Origin: JBBDYG01 sp040901765
GTDB lineage: Bacteria > Planctomycetota > Planctomycetia > Pirellulales > Lacipirellulaceae
Direction: 5' to 3'
DNA length: 13,210 bases
Assembly (NCBI GenBank): GCA_040901765.1
Contig: JBBDYG010000112.1
Span: 1-13,210 of the forward strand
The notes under the pieces were generated by a model, which ran no database searches, was not told where the DNA came from, and saw nothing but the letters and a program-made list of their open reading frames with translations. Of the stretch, positions 7,564 to 13,210 are shown in pieces (position 1 is the first letter of the stretch; each line of letters starts with the position of its first letter). Both the position numbers and the translations under genes were made by a program.

Positions 7564-7629
7564 ATCGTATGCGGCATGCCGGTCAGCCCGTTCGAAGGGG
7601 CATTTCGCCAATAGCACGCCGCATACAAT
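7564..7629. repeat. Imperfect inverted repeat
   Basis: The arms at 7564-7579 and 7614-7629 pair at 14 of 16 positions, with a perfect 9-bp core (GTATGCGGC / GCCGCATAC), around a 34-nt centre that contains TTCGAA. It ends 7 bp before the first copy of the degenerate direct repeat. It could be an operator, a cruciform or a recombination site. Confidence 0.5.
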
Positions 7630-7636
7630 CCTTTAC

Positions 7637-7673
7637 GTTATGACCTCGTTTGGGCGAGAGTTTAGCTCGAAAT
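7637..7673 (+). repeat. Degenerate direct repeat, copy 1
   Basis: Begins GTTATGACCTCGTTTG and matches about 30 of 38 positions with copy 2, 309 bp downstream, allowing small gaps. Both keep GTTATGA, CTCGTTTG, GGCG and TTTA in the same order. Confidence 0.45.
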
Positions 7674-7862
7674 GTCTCACGGGATTTTCGATCCGTGCTC
7701 CTTCGGTGCGGCGAACGCAAACGCCACGAACGTGCGATGGGATGCACCCTTACAGCGCGCTGCGCCCATGTGTTGTCGTACCTCCCCTCCTATTGCCCTG
7801 GGTCCGTCGTTGAAAAACCGGGGACGGTGTCATCAGTCGCGCGACGGCCGCCGCTTTGGTCT

Positions 7863-7879
7863 CACGCACCGGCTGCGTG
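7863..7879. repeat. Small hairpin
   Basis: CACGCA-CCGGC-TGCGTG is a 6-bp perfect stem with a 5-nt loop. It sits in a very GC-rich stretch (about 7836-7925) that also has the 10-bp palindrome GTCGCGCGAC at 7836-7845. Confidence 0.35.
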
Positions 7880-7945
7880 CGCGGCGCCAATCGCCGTGCA
7901 GGCGCGGCTCGGCGCCCGCCTTGAGGGCTAGGGTGGGTTCACCCG

Positions 7946-7985
7946 GTTATGACTCGTTTGTGGCGGGAATTTAAGTTGGAAAACG
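7946..7985 (+). repeat. Degenerate direct repeat, copy 2
   Basis: Begins GTTATGACTCGTTTGTGGCG and continues through an A/T-rich tail (AATTTAAGTTGGAAAACG). It is directly preceded by the hairpin GGGTG-GGTT-CACCC at 7931-7944. See copy 1 at 7637-7673. Confidence 0.45.
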
Positions 7986-8050
7986 ATCACATCGACCCGA
8001 GCGAGGCTGGGCTCGCCGGCACCGAGAAGGTCGCCAAGGTGCAAATGCAA

Positions 8051-8110
8051 TTGACAACTGGTATTGGAGGGTGTGAGACTCGCTCCATGATGTGCCGGCA
8101 AATAGCCGGC
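8051..8110 (+). promoter_or_regulatory. Candidate promoter and hairpin upstream of the ATPase gene
   Basis: TTGACA, a perfect -35 consensus, lies at 8051-8056, but the -10 positions at 17-18 nt spacing are weak (TGAGAC / GAGACT). Just downstream, GCCGGC-AAATA-GCCGGC at 8094-8110 could form a leader hairpin. The ATPase start follows about 80 nt later. Confidence 0.3.
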
Positions 8111-8190
8111 GGGTGCAGGCCAGCCGCAGTGAGCGTTGTTGATCGTTGCGAGCTTCGACCTCCAATTACTTGTGCGAGAAGAGAGAAACT

Positions 8191-9933
8191 ATGTCCGAAG
8201 AATGTCAGATCAGCGTGGCCCCTAAAAATGGCCAGTTGGCCCGTAACGTGTCGATCCAGTTCGCCGACGGTACCAAATTCCATGATTGCATTAACGTTCA
8301 TTCGGCGAAGGCTCGCCGCGCCCTTGTGCGCGGGGCTGCCGAGAAGCTCGCCGTCGACGTCGTGGACCTCGAGTGGCTGGACGACGCGATCGTCGATGCA
8401 GCCAATGAGGTCGACATCCGTGTGGCGACGGCGACCAAACCAACATCAGGCCGCAAGAACCAGGCGACGCAGCTAATGGAGCTCGCCGAAGGAGTGGAAC
8501 TGTTTCATGATCCCGGGCAGGTTGCTTATGCCCGCATTTCCGGCGACGGCCACTACGAGGTCGTCAAGCTGCGGACCGCGGCGTTTCGACGTTGGCTGGC
8601 CGCAGCATTTTATCACGTCGCTGGGCACGCCCCGTCGGAAGGCGCGATCGAAAACGCTTTACAGGTGCTCGAGGGCAACGCGCTGTATAAGGGCCCGGAG
8701 CGACGCGTCCATTTGCGTGTCGCCGAGCATGATGGCCGGATCTATGTCGATCTCGGCGATAGATCTGGGAATGTCATCGAAATCACGGCCGACGGCTGGC
8801 AATTGCGAGAAGAATCCCCCGTGATGTTTCGCCGACCGAAGGGCATGCTTCCGCACCCCGTCCCCGTGCGAGGCGGCAGCCTCGACGAGCTCCGCGCCTT
8901 TGTAAACGTCGCTCCTGGTGATTGGCCACTGGTTGCAGCTTGGCTTGTGGCGGCGCTGCAGCCGAGGGGACCCGATGTGTTGCTCGCCGTGCAGGGGGCA
9001 CAAGGAAGCGCGAAGACGACTCTCTGCAAGACGCTTCGCCAGATTATCGATCCCCATGAAGCTCCGCTCCGTAGCGACCCCCGTCAACTCAACGATCTCG
9101 TGGCCATGGCAAACAACAACCGGGTGGTGGCAATCGACAACCTCTCGCATATGTCGGACACCGTCTCTGACGCCCTGTGCCGGATTGCGACCGCAGGTGG
9201 ATTCACTCGTCCGGCGTCGGGCCACGACGACGAGGAGACGATTCTCGATCTTCAGCGGCCGGTGATCCTATGTGGGATTGAAGAGCTTGTTAAACGCGGC
9301 GACTTGCTGGACCGCAGTATCGTTCTCAATCTTCCTACGATTGCGGACAACCGGCGGCGACTGGAGGTAGATCTCGATGCAGAATTCGAAGAAGCCCGTC
9401 CCCGAATCTTTGGCGCGCTGCTGTCGGCCGCGTCGACCGCGCAGCGGAATCGCCCCTTCACCCGGATCGATAATCCGTCACGGATGGCGGACTTCGAGCA
9501 TTGGGCGACCGCTGCCGAGCCGGGCCTCGGGCTCGCGCCGGGCGAATTCCTGCGGGCCAACCGGGCCAACCGGGCCGACGCGATTGAGGTCGTGCTCAGC
9601 TCAACCCCGATTGGAAGCGCGCTGCCGTCGTTTCTGGAACGAGCGGGCGGCAGCTGGTCCGGGACCGCCACGGAACTTCTCGAGCAGCTCAACTCGACGG
9701 CCGAGGACGCCTTGCGGCGACAAAAGGGGTGGCCCAAATCAGCCGCGGCGCTCAGCGGCATTCTACATCGGCTCGAAACCCACCTTCGCGCGGTGGGTGT
9801 CGAGGTAAGGGATAAGCGACGAGGGCACAAGGGAACCAAAGTAATTGGTGATCACCAAGGTGGAGCCGGCACCAAAAACAGCGTCAGCAGCGTCAGCAGC
9901 GATCGCCGCTGGGCAGCCGGTGGAGGTCGCTGA
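8191..9933 (+). CDS. P-loop ATPase, D5/SF3-helicase-like replication protein of the element
   Basis: The ATG at 8191 is preferred because GAGAAGAGAG lies 6-15 nt upstream; an in-frame TTG at 8146 is the longer option. The first ~90 residues are unassigned. The middle (YVDLGDRSGNVIEITADGW, PVMFRRPKGMLPHP, LAAWLVAALQP-like) matches, from memory, element-borne ATP-binding proteins of actinobacteria and proteobacteria. Walker A is GAQGSAKTT with Lys275; Walker B is VVAIDN with Asp316; an Arg at 375 in LLDRSIVLNLP may be the arginine finger. It probably drives unwinding at the element's origin (inference). The C-terminus looks frameshifted: after GTKVIG at 9849 the expected low-complexity tail continues in the frame of 9845-10291, while this frame ends in SVSSVSSDRRWAAGGGR. 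There is no primase domain here. Confidence 0.8.
   Translation: MSEECQISVAPKNGQLARNVSIQFADGTKFHDCINVHSAKARRALVRGAAEKLAVDVVDLEWLDDAIVDAANEVDIRVATATKPTSGRKNQATQLMELAEGVELFHDPGQVAYARISGDGHYEVVKLRTAAFRRWLAAAFYHVAGHAPSEGAIENALQVLEGNALYKGPERRVHLRVAEHDGRIYVDLGDRSGNVIEITADGWQLREESPVMFRRPKGMLPHPVPVRGGSLDELRAFVNVAPGDWPLVAAWLVAALQPRGPDVLLAVQGAQGSAKTTLCKTLRQIIDPHEAPLRSDPRQLNDLVAMANNNRVVAIDNLSHMSDTVSDALCRIATAGGFTRPASGHDDEETILDLQRPVILCGIEELVKRGDLLDRSIVLNLPTIADNRRRLEVDLDAEFEEARPRIFGALLSAASTAQRNRPFTRIDNPSRMADFEHWATAAEPGLGLAPGEFLRANRANRADAIEVVLSSTPIGSALPSFLERAGGSWSGTATELLEQLNSTAEDALRRQKGWPKSAAALSGILHRLETHLRAVGVEVRDKRRGHKGTKVIGDHQGGAGTKNSVSSVSSDRRWAAGGGR
9553..9579 (+). repeat. Three tandem 9-bp units inside the ATPase gene
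   Basis: CGGGCCAAC, CGGGCCAAC and CGGGCCGAC follow one another and encode RANRANRAD. The repeat is in frame and could vary in copy number by slippage without breaking the gene. Confidence 0.7.
9845..9858. repeat. 14-bp perfect palindrome at the apparent frameshift
   Basis: TTGGTGATCACCAA is fully self-complementary, the form of a dimeric repressor operator. It sits exactly where the ATPase reading frame seems to shift and at the first codon (TTG) of the 9845-10291 frame. Confidence 0.6.
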
Positions 9934-10291
9934 CGCTGGTGACGGTAACCCAGCGTCAGCAGCGACCAGCGGATTTCTCGGGAAAAATGAGGCGTCGGAC
10001 GCGGCTGTCGCTGCTGACGCTGTTTTTCGGCTTCGTTCCGCTCGCGATTGCGTTCCACACGGTGGCTACGTACTTCGCATGCCTGAAGTGAACCCGGAGC
10101 CGTGGGGTTTTGGTGGCCGGTTCGTACTGAATTCGGAGGGGCCGCAATACCTTTCGAGTGAAGACGGATGGTTGGCGAGCCTAGACGGATTGGACGAACT
10201 CATACGCTCCGTGACGCTGGCTTCGGAACGGCGGTCGATGGTGGCTCAGCCGATCACAGTCATGCCGAGCGCCGGGGCCTCGATGAATTGA
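9845..10291 (+). CDS. Frameshifted C-terminal tail of the ATPase, or a small separate gene
   Basis: 148 codons overlapping the end of the ATPase gene in another frame. It opens MVITKVEPAPKTASAASAA and later has SDAAVAADAVFR, which is the style of low-complexity tail I recall on related element ATPases. Removing one G at about 9848-9850 joins the ATPase (GTKVIG) directly to ITKVEPAPKTAS, giving a product near 613-614 aa plus a further stretch. A TAA at 9842-9844 blocks this frame upstream, so any shift must occur after it. From about residue 78 (MPEVNPEPWGFGGRFVLNSE, SSEDGWLASLDGLDELIRSV) composition is that of an ordinary soluble protein and may be a separate gene starting at ATG 10080. No family was recognised for that part. 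Confidence 0.5.
   Translation: MVITKVEPAPKTASAASAAIAAGQPVEVADAGDGNPASAATSGFLGKNEASDAAVAADAVFRLRSARDCVPHGGYVLRMPEVNPEPWGFGGRFVLNSEGPQYLSSEDGWLASLDGLDELIRSVTLASERRSMVAQPITVMPSAGASMN
9874..10027. repeat. Nested inverted repeats in the 3' part of the ATPase locus
   Basis: The outer arms are perfect 19-mers: AAAAACAGCGTCAGCAGCG at 9874-9892 and its exact reverse complement at 10009-10027, 116 bp apart. Inside is a second dyad, GCTGACGCTGG (9929-9939) and CCAGCGTCAGC (9950-9960), around a 10-nt loop. The motif GCGTCAGC occurs four times in direct or inverted form, with a local 9-bp period (9881-9900). The arrangement resembles an iteron or dyad-type binding site, for example a replication origin used by the adjacent ATPase; function is inference. 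Confidence 0.75.
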
Positions 10292-10383
10292 CAAGCCGTA
10301 GATCAAGGGCGGGGCGGTGCATCCGTAACGACGTCAACGAATCGACCAGCGGACTCGTTCCCTGCGAATCAAAGCAGTGGCGT

Positions 10384-10424
10384 GGTCAGTTCGGCGAATC
10401 ACCCCTTACGGGGCGGAACTGACC
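10384..10424. repeat. 41-nt hairpin next to the truncated zinc-finger gene
   Basis: GGTCAGTTC at 10384-10392 and GAACTGACC at 10416-10424 pair perfectly; the stem extends to 11 of 12 bp. An inner CCCC-TTAC-GGGG hairpin lies at 10402-10413. No T-run follows on the plus strand. It lies just before the point where the CHC2 homology begins, so it could mark a junction or insertion end, or be a terminator-like structure for the upstream transcript. Confidence 0.55.
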
Positions 10425-10434
10425 GTCTTCCGAC

Positions 10435-10635
10435 TTGCTTTCTGGCAATTGTTGTCAGAGCGTCAATCTGGAGTTGAACGTGTTTCAGTGTTTTGGCTGC
10501 GGCAAGAAAGGCAATCACCTGGACCTGTGGTCCGCGATTCGCGGAGGCTCTCTACACGATGCGGCGATCGACCTCGCCGAACGAGACGGCGTTCCGTGGG
10601 AACAAATCACGAAACGACCAGGACGGCAGCCATGA
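10435..10635 (+). pseudogene. CHC2 (DnaG-type) zinc finger, second half only
   Basis: The recognisable part (SVNLELNVFQCFGCGKKGNH, LDLWSAIRGGSLHDAAIDLA) matches the C-terminal half of CHC2 primase zinc fingers: the C-x-x-C knuckle (CFGC), the G-N-x-x-D helix and the A-x-x-L-A-E-R-D-G-V-P tail. The first half, which should carry the Cys/His pair (C-P-x-H) and the preceding helix, is missing in all frames. The frame has a stop at 10420-10422. Without its first zinc ligands the domain should not fold normally, so I call a 5'-truncated remnant. The annotated TTG at 10435 is only the first available start. Its TGA overlaps the ATG of the next gene (ATGA). Confidence 0.65.
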
Positions 10636-11081
10636 CAGAACAACCTCTGAATCCGCAGCCGACGACCGCTGAGTCCGTTTCGCTCGGCGAGGCGACCCTT
10701 CCCACGCGTGAGCGACTTCCGGATACGCGGCGGTCCATCACTCATAAATTCAAAATCAGTGGTCATGAAGGCTACATCACCGTGGGGTTCTTTGCCGATG
10801 GCCGTCCTGGCGAACTGTTTTTCAAGATCGCCAAAGAGGGAAGTACGTTGTTAGGATTAGCCGACACGATTGGTGTCTTGAGCAGTATCGCGCTGCAATA
10901 CGGCGTGTCGGTCGAAACGCTCGTTCATAAGTTTGAAAACGTGAAATTTGAGCCGTCCGGTTGGACGAGCAATGCAGATATTCGCCACGCGCATTCAATC
11001 GTGGACTACGTCTTCCGCTGGCTGGGTCTGCAGTTTGCTGCAGACGCAAGGTCGACAAAAGTCCCAGAAGCAAAGCCGTGA
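10632..11081 (+). CDS. Stand-alone TSCPD-type domain, like the C-terminus of B12-dependent ribonucleotide reductase (NrdJ)
   Basis: A 149-aa protein starting ATG at 10632, overlapping the previous stop, with AGGA about 9 nt upstream. Residues ~25-135 (RERLPDTRRSITHKFKISGH, EGYITVGFFADGRPGELFFK, GVSVETLVHKFENVKFEPSG, AHSIVDYVFRWLGLQF) closely follow, from memory, the segment near the C-terminus of class II (adenosylcobalamin) ribonucleotide reductases. Those enzymes have a catalytic barrel of several hundred residues in front, and none is here. The Cys residues of a shuttle tail are also absent, so it cannot reduce ribonucleotides itself. Possible roles are regulatory or DNA-associated; the pairing with a primase-type zinc finger suggests an element-borne function. 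The frame continues open upstream in 10377-10631, but that part overlaps the CHC2 frame and has no similarity. Confidence 0.8.
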   Translation: MTEQPLNPQPTTAESVSLGEATLPTRERLPDTRRSITHKFKISGHEGYITVGFFADGRPGELFFKIAKEGSTLLGLADTIGVLSSIALQYGVSVETLVHKFENVKFEPSGWTSNADIRHAHSIVDYVFRWLGLQFAADARSTKVPEAKP

Positions 11082-11651
11082 CGCGCGTTGCTTGCCTAGC
11101 GATCGCTGCGGATCCGCCGACCATTGTGTGGCAAGATCGGCCTACTTCTCCAGTCGAAAGCGAACCTTCAATTCGCGGAGCATAACATAGGTCGGGCGAC
11201 CACGCAGGCGGTTTTGCCATAGTTCTCTGCTCCACGGCGGCTTGGTCCAGCCGCAGAAACACGCCGGCAAACGAACGACTTTGAAACGTCCCGAAGAGCT
11301 TTCTGTATCGATCGACTGCTTCCCGTATTACCGCCAAGTGCGGCTTAAAAAAAGACACCGTTTAAGCAAATGCGTGAGCCGTTCGCGGGACTGTTTTCGC
11401 ACTACTAGTGACTATACTTACGCCGTTGCCCTATTAGAAGGCTTGACACCCGACGCGAGCAGCAAGCACACTCTGGCAAAGTTAGCATCTTGTCATTCGT
11501 CGGCTCAGCATGCGGATAGCCGCATTTTCAAGTTGTGTGAAGAAAACGCGACAGGTCGATCAGCACGTTCGCAGGTAACTACATAGGGACTTACTTCAGA
11601 ACCTCCTATGTGATTTACCGCCGCCGAAAAATACGGATAAGCGAGATCAAT
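11082..11651. other. Gene-poor region before the exoprotein gene
   Basis: About 570 bp with no gene I can support. A minus-strand frame near 11150-11330 without a good start reads protein-like (FKVVRLPACFCGWTKPPWSR, then RGRPTYVMLRELKVRFRLEK and a stop near 11149). It could be a remnant, but I did not recognise it. Possible promoter hexamers for the exoprotein gene (TATACT at 11413-11418, TTGACA at 11443-11448) are not paired with good partners. Confidence 0.4.
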
Positions 11652-13172
11652 ATGAAATTTGGCAGAGCCAACCACCCGCGCTCGCTGCGACCCCACTTCG
11701 AACCCTTAGAGGAGCGGCTATTTCTAGCGAGTGATTCCTATATCGCCGCCTCTACGAGTCCGTGGGACGCCGTCGACAATGCATCTGCGATGCACCTAAG
11801 CAACGCCCAGCATAAGTCCACATTGGAACCGGCGCCCTCAGGGGGGGCTGTCGCCACCGAAGGCGAAACCGTGTTTGCCTACGGTGCCGGCGAATCCGGT
11901 TCGATTGGTACTCTCGGGCAGGTGCAAAGCCAGTCCGCTAGTGAAAACGAGCCGGCAATTCGCAGCGGATTTGAGACGAACTTTTTTTCACGCAGCGACG
12001 ACGGTTCGTTTGGCCCAATCGAGATTGGTTTCGACATTAATTATTTCGGTGAGGTCTACACCCATTTATTCGTGAACAACAACGGGAACGTGACGTTTGG
12101 CCAGGATCTTGGGGAGTACACGCCCTTTGATTTAACTAGCACGGAAGTTCCGATCATCGCTCCTTTTTTTGCTGACGTCCACACATCGACACACGGCCAA
12201 CCTGTAAGTTGGGGCACGGGAGAAATCGATGGCAATAAGGCGTTTGTAGTTAATTGGTTTGACGTCGATTACTATTCAAGTTCAGCTAACCACGGTGATC
12301 AACTCAATACATTTCAACTGGTGCTGATTGATGGATCGGCAGATAGCGTTTCCGGTGACTTCGCTATTGAGTTAAATTACGGCACGATCCGTTGGGAGAC
12401 CGGCGACGCCTCGGGCGGCACCGCTGGACTTGGAGGAGACTCCGCGCGAGTCGGCTTTTCTGCTGGCACCGGCGCACCTAATACCTTCTTTGAGCTGCCG
12501 GGATCTGGAGTCCCTGGATCCTTCCTCGACGGCAATCAGGCTCTTGGACTTGTCCGCAACTCGCTGAATAGCAATCAGCCCGGGCGGTACGTGTTCGAAG
12601 TACATAACGGGACTATCGACTTTCCCCCTGACGGCGGCGCCCTTCCGATCAACACCATTACACTCGGAAGCATTTCAACTGACTCCGATGTGGATGAGTG
12701 GACATTTTTCGCCCGTACTCACCAGGAACTCGTCGTAGTGGCCGATATCGGCAGTTCACTGACGCCGGTTCCTGCGTTGACCGCCATCGATGTTCGAGTG
12801 TTTGCCCCGGATGGTACAGTTATTGCCTCAGGCATAAGCACTTCCACAGACGCTGCCTTGACGCTCCCGTTCGTTTGTCCATTGGACGGCACGTATCGCG
12901 TGGAGATCCGAGGAGCCGACGCCGATCCGGACGCCACAGGTTTCTATCTCATCAGTGCGTGGAACGCGACTGTGGACGCTTATGACCTTGTCCAAAATCA
13001 GCGCTCCACGGGTTTAATCGAGTCTCCCTACAGCGTCGATCGGTGGAGCTTCGCTGCGGCCGAGAATGATCGCGTACGCTTTCACCTCTCGAATGCGGCT
13101 ACCAATGACATTGTGTTCAGACTAAGTGGCGCCAACGGCTGGATTGGCTTCGCTGATCTAACAGCCCGTTGA
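11652..13172 (+). CDS. LEPR-XLL exoprotein with nidogen (NIDO) and pre-peptidase C-like domains, apparently cut short
   Basis: A 506-aa secreted or surface-type protein from ATG 11652 (GTG at 11610 would add 14 residues). Residues 16-27, FEPLEERLFLAS, form the LEPR-XLL-type N-terminal motif of large planctomycete surface proteins. A nidogen-type domain spans about 105-295 (VNNNGNVTFGQ, VPIIAPFFADV, AFVVNWFDVDYY, TFQLVLIDG, GDFAIELNYGTIRW). A pre-peptidase-C-like beta domain covers about 340-437 (VDEWTFFA, YRVEIRGADADPDATGFY). A second begins at about 454 (YSVDRWSFAAAENDRVRFHL) and ends abruptly at FADLTAR, two-thirds through the expected fold. Proteins of this kind are often far longer, so a premature stop or an indel near 13160 is likely. 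The remaining 38 bp show no clear continuation. Probably calcium-rich, extracellular and adhesion-related (inference). Confidence 0.85.
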   Translation: MKFGRANHPRSLRPHFEPLEERLFLASDSYIAASTSPWDAVDNASAMHLSNAQHKSTLEPAPSGGAVATEGETVFAYGAGESGSIGTLGQVQSQSASENEPAIRSGFETNFFSRSDDGSFGPIEIGFDINYFGEVYTHLFVNNNGNVTFGQDLGEYTPFDLTSTEVPIIAPFFADVHTSTHGQPVSWGTGEIDGNKAFVVNWFDVDYYSSSANHGDQLNTFQLVLIDGSADSVSGDFAIELNYGTIRWETGDASGGTAGLGGDSARVGFSAGTGAPNTFFELPGSGVPGSFLDGNQALGLVRNSLNSNQPGRYVFEVHNGTIDFPPDGGALPINTITLGSISTDSDVDEWTFFARTHQELVVVADIGSSLTPVPALTAIDVRVFAPDGTVIASGISTSTDAALTLPFVCPLDGTYRVEIRGADADPDATGFYLISAWNATVDAYDLVQNQRSTGLIESPYSVDRWSFAAAENDRVRFHLSNAATNDIVFRLSGANGWIGFADLTAR

Positions 13173-13210
13173 AATTCTCTCCAAGCCGCTTACCATATGT
13201 CCACGGGATT

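Larger units (their letters stand above)
7080..8190. other. 1.1-kb gene-free segment between divergent element operons
   Basis: Neither strand holds a frame with protein-like composition or a known family; the frames here are Arg/Ser/Pro-rich shadows of GC-rich DNA. The segment should contain the promoters of both divergent operons and is a plausible place for an origin or attachment site. It holds an imperfect inverted repeat (7564-7629), two related copies of a ~38-bp sequence (7637-7673 and 7946-7985) and hairpins at 7863-7879, 7931-7944 and 8094-8110. A good Shine-Dalgarno (GGAGG, 7468-7472) is followed only by tiny frames, as if a gene had been lost there. Confidence 0.55.
4446..10291. 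mobile_element. Integrated element with serine recombinase and P-loop ATPase; ends undefined
   Basis: A large serine recombinase and its upstream partner face left, and a replication-type P-loop ATPase faces right, separated by about 1.1 kb of repeat-bearing DNA. This gene pair and layout are typical of small integrative elements and prophage remnants. The left limit is placed just before the 73-aa gene/aroB operon because that operon is intact. The right limit is arbitrary: it could lie near the hairpin at 10384-10424 or beyond 11081. I could not find a matching attachment core at both sides. No capsid, conjugation or terminase genes are present, so if it moves it would need a helper or is a relic. 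Confidence 0.55.

Noticed and set aside
7946..7985. Integron attC site
   Set aside because: The GTTATGA box does not fit the GTTRRRY core, and there is no matching partner core or integron integrase.
10822..11358. 178-codon minus-strand frame overlapping the TSCPD gene
   Set aside because: It lies antisense to a well-supported gene and has no recognisable domain; its upstream part (11080-11358) is inconsistent with the better-looking short frame beside it.
11242..11586. 114-codon plus-strand frame before the exoprotein gene
   Set aside because: Biased composition, no ribosome-binding site and no domain; not supported as a gene.
1..13210. tRNA or rRNA genes
   Set aside because: I looked for T-loop (GTTCGAAT-like) and anticodon-arm patterns and saw no complete cloverleaf; the TTCGAA near 7591 has no tRNA arms around it.

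Overview
The window reads as a high-GC bacterial chromosome, most likely from the phylum Planctomycetota (Pirellula-like). The best evidence is the LEPR-XLL-type N-terminal motif on a nidogen/PPC exoprotein at the right end, REP-like GC-rich palindromes of a kind I associate with planctomycete genomes, and lineage-type small proteins beside aroB and dprA. Assignment is by recognition only; no search was run.

Left part (1-4445), ordinary chromosome: the 3' end of an unknown plus-strand gene (coiled coil plus HEAT-like tail) meets a minus-strand block convergently. Read in its own direction, that block is: a 73-aa unknown protein directly abutting aroB (3-dehydroquinate synthase); a gap of about 300 bp; a LuxR/FixJ-type regulator whose receiver-like domain lacks the phosphoacceptor Asp; dprA; and an 84-aa protein resembling the N-terminal part of HigA-type antitoxins without the HTH, whose start touches the dprA stop.

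Middle part (about 4446-10291, outer limits unknown), a mobile element: a large serine recombinase on the minus strand reads towards the aroB operon. Upstream of it is a gene that appears split by a 1-nt frameshift and whose last codon overlaps the recombinase ATG. A 1.1-kb gene-free segment follows, carrying inverted and degenerate direct repeats. On the plus strand is a P-loop ATPase/helicase-like replication protein. Its 3' end holds a 14-bp perfect palindrome at an apparent frameshift, followed by nested inverted repeats (outer arms 19 bp, perfect). The last ~70 codons of the recombinase run through three 17-nt REP-like palindromes.

Right part (10292-13210): a hairpin, then a CHC2 primase zinc finger that has lost its first half. 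It overlaps (ATGA) a free-standing C-terminal-type (TSCPD) domain of the B12-dependent ribonucleotide reductase. About 570 bp without a convincing gene follow, then a LEPR-XLL exoprotein with a nidogen domain and two pre-peptidase-C-like domains, the second of which stops early. This half looks like eroded accessory DNA.

Most interesting: (i) the nested dyads built into the coding tail of the ATPase gene, which may be a cis-acting origin or regulatory site as well as coding sequence; (ii) the paired frameshifts in the two element operons; (iii) the REP-like palindromes fused into the recombinase C-terminus; (iv) the stand-alone NrdJ-tail gene coupled to a half zinc finger.
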